DNA from: Kouleothrix aurantiaca
GTDB lineage: Bacteria; Chloroflexota; Chloroflexia; Chloroflexales; Roseiflexaceae
Assembly: GCA_001399705.1 (NCBI GenBank)
Contig: LJCR01000083.1
Location: 1-7,838, forward strand
Length of the DNA stretch: 7,838 bases
Reading direction: 5' to 3'
The notes under the pieces were generated by a model that saw only the letters and a program-made list of their open reading frames with translations, was not told the DNA's origin and did not search any database. Position 1 is the first letter of the stretch, and the number at the start of each line of letters is the position of its first letter. This document shows positions 1 to 5,214 of this stretch, in pieces. The position numbers were made by a program, and so were the translations under genes.

Positions 1-453
1 GAAAGCGTAGTCATCGTCGTCGATCTCGTTGTAGGCAATCGTGATCTCGGCCCAGATGCCGCCTTCCAGTAGCCGGTCGTTGTCGCGGTAGAACTTCTCG
101 GCGACAGCGATGCGCTGCGAGTTGAAATTCTCCAGCGCCGCCCAGTGCCGGCGCTCCTTCTCGACGTAGCGCACATGCACCTTGTCGATGAAGCGGTGCT
201 TGCCCTTGGTCGCGACCTTCGACTGCGCGGCGTTAGCCTCGTCGGGACGCACGTAGTTGTCTTGGAGCGTGGCCAGCACCGCCTCCATGCCCGCCTGGAT
301 TTCGGTCGGGTCGTCGCTGGCGCAGTAGCGCGCGAGCAGGAACTCAAGCACGAAGGTTGGGACGTTCGTGCCCTTCTTGATGCGGTGCAGCAAATCCTTG
401 CGCACAACCTTCCCGTCGAAGGTCGCGATTAGTTTGTCGTCAAGTGTGTCCAT
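1..453 (-). CDS. brxL: BREX protein BrxL (Lon-like AAA+ protein), N-terminal 151 codons, 3' end beyond the window
   Basis: I translated this from the ATG at 453-451; the frame stays open to base 1, so only the N-terminal part is present. The protein begins MDTLDDKLIATFDGKVVRKD and shows the features I associate with BrxL N-terminal domains: GKVVRKDL (residues 14-21), NVPTFVLEFLL (30-40), YCASDD (43-48), NYVRPDEA (66-73), IDKV (89-92) and LLEGGIW (128-134). BrxL is the AAA+/Lon-related, DNA-binding component of type 1 and type 4 BREX; its ATPase and protease-like domains would lie outside the window. It follows the unknown gene by 41 bases and is the expected last core gene of a type 1 operon. 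The other upstream ATG (457-455) runs into a stop within six codons. No clear Shine-Dalgarno sequence precedes the start, which is unusual next to its neighbours and may mean translation depends on the upstream gene. Confidence 0.92.
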   Translation of the reverse strand, partial: MDTLDDKLIATFDGKVVRKDLLHRIKKGTNVPTFVLEFLLARYCASDDPTEIQAGMEAVLATLQDNYVRPDEANAAQSKVATKGKHRFIDKVHVRYVEKERRHWAALENFNSQRIAVAEKFYRDNDRLLEGGIWAEITIAYNEIDDDDYAF

Positions 454-473
454 ACATGTTTCAGTCTATTACA

Positions 474-493
474 CCGGGATATGCATGATCCGG
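474..493. repeat. Small imperfect inverted repeat between the unknown gene and brxL
   Basis: CCGGGAT (474-480) and ATCCGG (488-493) can pair across a 7-base loop (ATGCATG) with one bulged G. It sits in the 41-base gap just before brxL. No T run follows in the operon direction, so it does not look like an intrinsic terminator. It could be a minor mRNA stem near the brxL start, or chance. Confidence 0.25.
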
Positions 494-494
494 G

Positions 495-1634
495 CTACGG
501 GAGATAGTGGTCACGCTGCCCATTCCGCCAGAGCGCCTTCCAAAAACGGCAATGCGCCGCAGGCCACTGCTCACCTACTATTGGGTGTGCGGTCACCCAA
601 TCAGCGCACTCCCAGGCGAACGCGATGATCCGCGAGATCTCTTTCAACCCGCAGAGTCCTGCAAGCACTGGGAGTGGCTGGCTGACAATTGCGCGACCAA
701 CCGGGCTGAGCTTCTCCAGAGCACCACCCACGAGCACCGCCGGGTCGGGGGCGGGTGTACGAGCCGGAATGCCTTCAACCTTACGCACAGGTACTGCCGT
801 TTTCAAATCCGGAGTCGCTAGTGTCGGTCGTTGTCCACGATGCACGAACTCGACTGCCCAATTGGCTTTGCCTGCTGCGGAGGGAAGCGGCTTCACATCG
901 ATCGGCCAGTCGTCAAGGTACATCCAACGGGCATTCGGGGCCTCTGGTGGATGATGAAAGCCCCAGATGCGCTGTGGTGTATCGAAGGCCAGATTGACTA
1001 CGCCATACGAACTGCCATTGTAATCGCGCTCTTGCCACCAGCCGATCGCATAGGCCTCGATATCGCGCTCGGCGGTGAGGCCTTCCTCCCGGGCGAGCCA
1101 GTGCCAAACACGGTCGATCTCGATGGTATGACTGGGGCATGCGAGCACGGCACCCTGCACCGTTCGCTGCACGGCGCGCAATGTATCCGTAGCAGGTGCC
1201 AGCGCCGCATGCACACGATATGGGGTGGGATCATCACATCCAACAATATCCCAGCCAGGAAGCATGCGCGTTGGACCAAAGCCGAACGGGCTATCACGCT
1301 CCAGATCCGTCAGCGCATAGCGGAAGGCCGGTGCGCGATCGTTGGGAACAAACTCGACGGCGCAGACCGCATTTGGATTGTCCAGCATGGGTTGCAGCTG
1401 GTGCTTGCGATTTCCGGCCAGGAGCCAATCCCCATCGATGCCGCTGATTTCATACTGGGCGATTGGGTAGGCAATATGACCGTGCCTCGCCTCTTGCCAC
1501 CAGCCGGCCACATATGCGGCACAGCCGTCGTCACCAAAATGTTCGGCAGCACGATCCCATGCTTCGACGATCTCATCGATTGATGTGGGCTGATGCCAGA
1601 CCAGGCTGTGTTGAAGCTTTTCGAGATGTGGCAT
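495..1634 (-). CDS. Unknown protein with duplicated GWWQE module, BREX-embedded
   Basis: I do not recognise this 379-residue protein. The ATG at 1634-1632 is preceded by GAAGGA (1647-1642) seven bases upstream, so the start looks right; the gene begins 42 bases after the pglZ stop and ends 41 bases before brxL, so it is very probably co-transcribed with both. It contains two related halves. Module 1 (about residues 18-106) has an ID..VE.W start, GWWQE at 44-48 and CAVEFV at 91-96. Module 2 (about 171-272) has IEIDRVW, GWWQE at 198-202 and AVEFV at 260-264. A Pro/Ala-rich linker follows (about 288-300), then a Trp-rich C-terminal region (about 305-379). I see no signal peptide, membrane segment, nuclease, ATPase or nucleotide-binding motif. 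The place in the operon suggests a BREX accessory or a passenger defence protein; the function is open. A long plus-strand frame opposite it (831-1583) is its antisense shadow. Confidence 0.85.
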   Translation of the reverse strand: MPHLEKLQHSLVWHQPTSIDEIVEAWDRAAEHFGDDGCAAYVAGWWQEARHGHIAYPIAQYEISGIDGDWLLAGNRKHQLQPMLDNPNAVCAVEFVPNDRAPAFRYALTDLERDSPFGFGPTRMLPGWDIVGCDDPTPYRVHAALAPATDTLRAVQRTVQGAVLACPSHTIEIDRVWHWLAREEGLTAERDIEAYAIGWWQERDYNGSSYGVVNLAFDTPQRIWGFHHPPEAPNARWMYLDDWPIDVKPLPSAAGKANWAVEFVHRGQRPTLATPDLKTAVPVRKVEGIPARTPAPDPAVLVGGALEKLSPVGRAIVSQPLPVLAGLCGLKEISRIIAFAWECADWVTAHPIVGEQWPAAHCRFWKALWRNGQRDHYLP

Positions 1635-1676
1635 CTCATGTTCCTTCTGTTACGCTCCGCTCTGCACCGTTCGCAG

Positions 1677-4199
1677 CTATACCGTGTAATCGGTCTCAAG
1701 GTCGATCGATGCGTAGGTTTTGAGCGTCGTCGGGTCGAGCACCTTGACGCTGAACTTGCCCTCGAAGGCCTCATCCATCTTCAGCGTGACCTGCACGCTA
1801 CTGTCCGGCATGAGCGTGACCGTACGTGTTGCGGCGTTGACCGGCGTGCCTGGTCGCGCCTCGCCGACCACATCACCTGCTTTATCGTGCGCCTCGAGCA
1901 AGATCTCAAACGATTTGTCACCCCAGAACATGTCACCGGAGCCCACGTCGATCGCCATCACCGGCAGTCGGGTGGTGATACGTTTGGAGGCGCGCTTGTA
2001 GCTCAGCGTGACCGTGGGCTGACGCCCGGCGCCGTGCTCGGCCTCGGCGAGCTTCACGGCGACCACCGGCACGACCGCTTCTTGCAGGGACGCGCCGCCG
2101 TGGAAGTACGCCAGGCCAGCCCGATACGCAACCATCGCCTTCGGGAGTGCCACCTGGCTGAACTCACCGGGAATGCCGAGACTTTCGGCTGATACCACCA
2201 CGCTGCCGCCATCGCCCGTTCCAGCGCCGAGCAGCATCCGGTCGTGGGCATTCGCCCAGCGGCCTGATGGCTTCGTGCATACGTCGCCAGCCGTAGCCGC
2301 CGTGTTGAGGTAGAATCCGTGGTCGGCGACGATGACGGCATCCTGGAAGCCCAACTCGCGCAGCTTCTGCACCGCGCCGACGATTTGCCGAAAGGTGTGG
2401 TTGATCCGGCTGGGCGCTGCCTCGGGGTTATTCTCGAAATCGCTGTCCATGTCGTTGCTCCGAATCACCAGCAGGTCGACCGTGCTGGCGAGGTCGACCT
2501 TCGGCTGCACGAACACGGCGAGCGGCATTTCGGCGAAGCGCTGACCATAGCGCCGCTGCAAGATATCCATGCGCTGGGTAACCGTCGTGAGCACCTGGCC
2601 GCCCAGCGCCGGCGCCAGCCCGTCGTCCTTGCGCGTGAGGCGCAGGTGCTGGCCGGCTCCCGGCAAGAGGCTGGCCATGCCGACCGGCGTGACGCTCGGC
2701 AGCTGAGCGAAGGCCGCCTGGAGCTCAACTTGGCCGCCCTCGGCAAGCTGCTTCTGGAGTTCCACGCCCAGCTCGTAGCGCAGTGCGTCGATCAGGAGCA
2801 GTGCCACACGTCGGCCGCTTTCCTGGAGCAGTGGTTCCACGATGCGGTCAAACACATCAGCGTTCGCCAGCCGGCCGGATGGTGGCCAACCAACCTTCTC
2901 CAGGTGGCGCACGAAAGCACCCTGCACGCGGTTGGCCAGCCGCTGATAGGTCACGCGTGCGAGGCCAATCACATCAGCAAGCAGGCCACTGGGGTCGACG
3001 TAGGTGCCGACCGACTGCTCGAACTCGCGCTGGCGCCGGTCAACGTCACGCAGCCCAGCCAGGTAGAAATCGATCAGGGCATCTTGGCTGCGGATAGCAT
3101 CCGGCAGCTGCCGATCGGCGTCACCACAGCCTTCAATCAACCCGGCGGCGGTCTGAAGGATCTGCCATTGGGCCTGGTTCACGCCGCTGCCAACCCAGAT
3201 CGACTGGGTATGCCGGTCGAGCAGCTGGCGCAGCTTGTCCACGTTATCGCGCTTGAGCGCGTCGACCGCCTGAGCGAAGAACGAGCGCTCCTCGAACGGG
3301 AAGGTGTCACGCTTGCCGAGGTCGATGATCTGACGACAGGCGTCGGGCAGGCCGAGACTGACTTCAATCTCCTCAGCGCGCGTGATATAGGGCCGTTGGG
3401 TATGTCGGTTGTCGCGCAGCATGTCGCACAGATCTTCGACAAGCGGCTGCGCCTCGGGCAGGGCGCGTGGCACGCCGACGAGCGCGGCCGGCAGCGGCTC
3501 CGGTAGATCGAAGGCGAACTCGCTGAACAGCAGGAAGCGCCACAGCTCGTCAGCGATCGGGCCATAGCTCTTCGCCCGCGTGAGGAGCGTCAGGCCGAGG
3601 GCACCATGCAGTAGTGCCTTGGCTTCGGTGACCCAGGTCTCCTGGCCCTGGAGTGCCTTTTTCTGGCGATCCTCGGGAGCAAGCAGCGCAAACATGATTT
3701 CGCGCGCCGACTGGACGCCGAGCGCCGCCTGAAGGTTCGGCCAACCTGCGCCGCCCCCGATTGCGTCGATTACGGCAAACGATGGGCTGGCGTTTTCCTG
3801 GAAGATGCGACGGATCTCGGTGGCGTGGTCGGGCTTGGCCTTGATGCACAGGCTCACATACTCGTCGCCATCACCCTCGGGAAAGATGGCCCCGCACACT
3901 GCGTAGAGCGCAAATGGGTCGTGCTGGCGCTGTTCATCGTCCAGTGGGACGCGATGCGGCACGTAGATCAGCAACTCCTTGAGCGATGGCTGCTTTTCGC
4001 CCAGGAGCTGTAACCCCGCCAGCGCAGCAGCGCGGCTCGCGATGCTGCTCTCGCTGGCGTCAACCACCTGGCGGGTGTCGATCGCTAACTCCAGACAAAG
4101 CTCGCGGTAGCGCTGCTCTGGATCGTAGACAACCAGCACGTCGTTTTGGTGGAGGCGTGGAAGTAGCACCTGTGTTTGAATGAATTCCTTGATATTCAC
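1677..4199 (-). CDS. pglZ: BREX phosphatase-fold protein PglZ
   Basis: This 840-residue protein is the core PglZ of BREX, with an alkaline-phosphatase-like domain in its second half. Visible motifs fit the superfamily: LLLIDALRYE (467-476, D471 a likely metal ligand), PSVTPVGMASLLPG (501-514, T504 in the nucleophile position), VIVADHGF (622-629, D626 and H627 as metal ligands) and HGGASLQE (700-707, H700 as a further ligand). The N-terminal half is helical and charged, beginning with VLVVYDPEQRYRELC (21-35), which makes me lean to the form NCBI calls type B of the BREX-1 protein; this is from memory. The C-terminal tail (about 740-840) looks beta-rich. Length is normal for the family. The start is a GTG (4199-4197) with GAGGAG six bases upstream. 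It lies 197 bases after the DUF3800 gene and 42 before the unknown gene. PglZ is needed for BREX methylation and defence, but its biochemical activity is not firmly settled. Confidence 0.95.
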   Translation of the reverse strand: MNIKEFIQTQVLLPRLHQNDVLVVYDPEQRYRELCLELAIDTRQVVDASESSIASRAAALAGLQLLGEKQPSLKELLIYVPHRVPLDDEQRQHDPFALYAVCGAIFPEGDGDEYVSLCIKAKPDHATEIRRIFQENASPSFAVIDAIGGGAGWPNLQAALGVQSAREIMFALLAPEDRQKKALQGQETWVTEAKALLHGALGLTLLTRAKSYGPIADELWRFLLFSEFAFDLPEPLPAALVGVPRALPEAQPLVEDLCDMLRDNRHTQRPYITRAEEIEVSLGLPDACRQIIDLGKRDTFPFEERSFFAQAVDALKRDNVDKLRQLLDRHTQSIWVGSGVNQAQWQILQTAAGLIEGCGDADRQLPDAIRSQDALIDFYLAGLRDVDRRQREFEQSVGTYVDPSGLLADVIGLARVTYQRLANRVQGAFVRHLEKVGWPPSGRLANADVFDRIVEPLLQESGRRVALLLIDALRYELGVELQKQLAEGGQVELQAAFAQLPSVTPVGMASLLPGAGQHLRLTRKDDGLAPALGGQVLTTVTQRMDILQRRYGQRFAEMPLAVFVQPKVDLASTVDLLVIRSNDMDSDFENNPEAAPSRINHTFRQIVGAVQKLRELGFQDAVIVADHGFYLNTAATAGDVCTKPSGRWANAHDRMLLGAGTGDGGSVVVSAESLGIPGEFSQVALPKAMVAYRAGLAYFHGGASLQEAVVPVVAVKLAEAEHGAGRQPTVTLSYKRASKRITTRLPVMAIDVGSGDMFWGDKSFEILLEAHDKAGDVVGEARPGTPVNAATRTVTLMPDSSVQVTLKMDEAFEGKFSVKVLDPTTLKTYASIDLETDYTV

Positions 4200-4205
4200 A
4201 AAGCA

Positions 4206-4211
4206 CTCCTC
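4206..4211 (-). promoter_or_regulatory. Shine-Dalgarno site for pglZ
   Basis: The minus strand reads GAGGAG here, six bases before a GTG start codon (4199-4197). It is the strongest ribosome binding site in the window and decides the non-ATG start of pglZ. It suggests pglZ is translated independently of the DUF3800 gene that precedes it by 197 bases. Confidence 0.75.
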
Positions 4212-4278
4212 ATCCGCCGGTTATGCTTTCATTGCGAACGGCCTGAGTAATAGCGATAATGTCATTTGCTAGGATATT

Positions 4279-4296
4279 TGCACGGCCTTCTGTGCA
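4279..4296. repeat. Short inverted repeat upstream of the small RNA promoter
   Basis: TGCAC (4279-4283) and GTGCA (4292-4296) form a perfect 5-base inverted repeat with an 8-base spacer, ending 9 bases before the -35 box of the plus-strand promoter. It could be a regulator site for the small RNA or a stem in the pglZ leader on the other strand. Five-base arms are short enough to be chance. Confidence 0.25.
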
Positions 4297-4305
4297 GATT
4301 GTCAC

Positions 4306-4334
4306 TTGACGCAGCCCGCCTTAGAAGGTATCAT
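4306..4334 (+). promoter_or_regulatory. Sigma70-type promoter driving a plus-strand small RNA
   Basis: TTGACG (4306-4311) and TATCAT (4329-4334) match the bacterial -35 and -10 consensus at five of six bases each, with the optimal 17-base spacer. It points to the plus strand, against every gene in the window, and is followed at the right distance by an A (4341) suitable as a start site and then by a hairpin-rich segment ending in a T run. That combination makes a chance match less likely than for a lone promoter hit. Confidence 0.7.
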
Positions 4335-4340
4335 GGAAGC

Positions 4341-4397
4341 AATCCAGTTATCTGGAGGTGGAAGGCTTCGGCCTTCGGGCCCTACGGGGCCTTTTTT
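4341..4397 (+). ncRNA. Small structured RNA, about 57 nt, convergent with the DUF3800 gene
   Basis: This is predicted from sequence layout: promoter, three tandem hairpins, T run. Hairpin 1 pairs TCCAG (4343-4347) with CTGGA (4352-4356) over loop TTAT. After a GGTG linker (4357-4360), hairpin 2 pairs GAAGGC (4361-4366) with GCCTTC (4371-4376) over TTCG. Hairpin 3 pairs GGCCC (4378-4382) with GGGCC (4387-4391) over TACG and leads into six Ts. Hairpins 2 and 3 both have the exceptionally stable C(UNCG)G closure. The last T shares a base with the DUF3800 stop codon. Structured RNAs named DUF3800 motifs were found near DUF3800 genes by comparative genomics and several are in Rfam (from memory); whether this one belongs to any of them I cannot tell. 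It may be a partner, guide or inhibitor of the DUF3800 protein, an antisense regulator of the BREX mRNA, or both. The exact 5' end is inferred. Confidence 0.6.
4378..4397 (+). terminator. Intrinsic terminator of the small RNA
   Basis: A perfect 5-bp G+C-only stem (GGCCC/GGGCC) with loop TACG is followed directly by TTTTTT (4392-4397). It works in the plus direction only: read on the minus strand the hairpin has A residues before it and no T run after it, so the BREX transcript should read through into pglZ. Confidence 0.75.
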
Positions 4398-5179
4398 CAT
4401 GGAAGCCACTTACGTCCCCAGCCATCAATCCGACCATTTGGCCCACGCTTATATTTGCTCTCTTCCAGAATGCGCGCAATTTGCCCTCCGAAATTTTCGG
4501 CAAGCGCCTGGTTCTCCCGACGCGCCAGCGTCGCGCGAAAACTCGGATGAGCGATAAGATCTGCGATCTGCAATCCGGCGATGTTATTGCCTTTGGACTT
4601 TACCTTGAGCTGTCTGCTCGTAAGACATGCGACAAACTGCTCAGGCTTCATGTAGTCAGATCCTTTCTCATAAACGCGCTCGAATGAATCCTTAAGCCGT
4701 CGATCTTCTCTCCCACCCCGAGACTCAGCGAGGACATCACCCTGACACCCGTGATCTTGAAGCCAGAGTACATATCGCTCGACCAGGACGGTTAGGCAGT
4801 AATGATATGGGTCGAATCGCCACACGCTATATCGCCGCTGGTGCTCTAGTTTGTCAATAACGGCGGTGATGACCAGGTAGTCAAGGTCTCGTAACAGGCT
4901 TAAAAGCTCCTGATTGAATGACTGTTCGATATTAGGATCTTGCAAAGCCTCAAACGGCGGCTTTTTGTTCACTAACTCTTTTCGATGGAAAACAATTGGA
5001 TCATCAGGATGAGAGTTAAAGTATCGCTTCTTAAGGTTTTCAATAGCTGGAAAGACGACTTTGTCGACATGGTCAAGCTCAAAAATAACACCCGATAAAC
5101 TGAGATAGCGATGGTTCGGATTGGTAGACGCTCCAAGATCCGAGTTGCCCACCTCATCGACATACATGCGATATTTCAT
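4397..5179 (-). CDS. DUF3800-family protein, predicted RNase-H-like nuclease fold
   Basis: This 260-residue protein has the DUF3800 pattern: YVDEVGN near the N terminus (residues 6-12, acids D8 and E9), YLSLSGVIF (25-33), FHRKEL (64-69), VITAVID (103-109), the AESRGGREDRRL block (151-162, E152 and D159) and a late LQIADLIAH helix (203-211, D207). The spaced acids D8, E152, D159 and D207 resemble an RNase-H-like catalytic set; this is a family-level inference and activity is unproven. The ATG (5179-5177) lies 35 bases after the pglX stop with only a weak G-rich site (CGGGG) upstream. The gene sits between pglX and pglZ, a place where other BREX loci carry extra defence genes, such as the type IV restriction enzyme BrxU. 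It is AT-richer than pglZ (line 4981-5040 is 35% G+C), consistent with separate acquisition. A small RNA gene converges on its stop codon. The protein appears complete. Confidence 0.88.
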   Translation of the reverse strand: MKYRMYVDEVGNSDLGASTNPNHRYLSLSGVIFELDHVDKVVFPAIENLKKRYFNSHPDDPIVFHRKELVNKKPPFEALQDPNIEQSFNQELLSLLRDLDYLVITAVIDKLEHQRRYSVWRFDPYHYCLTVLVERYVLWLQDHGCQGDVLAESRGGREDRRLKDSFERVYEKGSDYMKPEQFVACLTSRQLKVKSKGNNIAGLQIADLIAHPSFRATLARRENQALAENFGGQIARILEESKYKRGPNGRIDGWGRKWLP

Positions 5180-5214
5180 CGTCGACCCCGATGTACATTC
5201 ATAGGCATAGCTCT

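Noticed and set aside
1..432. Plus-strand frame 145-432 opposite brxL
   Set aside because: The opposite frame gives a clear BrxL N-terminal sequence; this one is a shadow.
831..1583. 250-codon open frame on the plus strand
   Set aside because: It is antisense to the unknown 379-codon gene, which has a ribosome binding site, operon spacing and an internal protein duplication. The plus-strand product has no such support.
2319..3506. 395-codon open frame on the plus strand
   Set aside because: It lies wholly antisense to pglZ, whose motifs are unmistakable. Long antisense frames are common opposite GC-rich genes, and its product shows no recognisable domain.
4200..4340. A separate minus-strand promoter for pglZ in the gap
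   Set aside because: I found only weak hexamer pairs on that strand, none with both boxes close to consensus. An internal promoter remains possible but is not supported.
4361..4397. Hairpins as the terminator of the DUF3800 or BREX transcript
   Set aside because: In the minus direction the T run becomes an A run before the stems and no T run follows, so it is not an intrinsic terminator for the operon.
4266..4687. Overlapping plus-strand frames spanning the gap and the DUF3800 3' end (4266-4550, 4306-4557, 4358-4687)
   Set aside because: They run through the small RNA terminator and into antisense of the DUF3800 coding sequence, have no ribosome binding site near their starts, and encode low-complexity products. 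A short peptide from the small RNA itself is also unlikely because it has no start codon before the T run.
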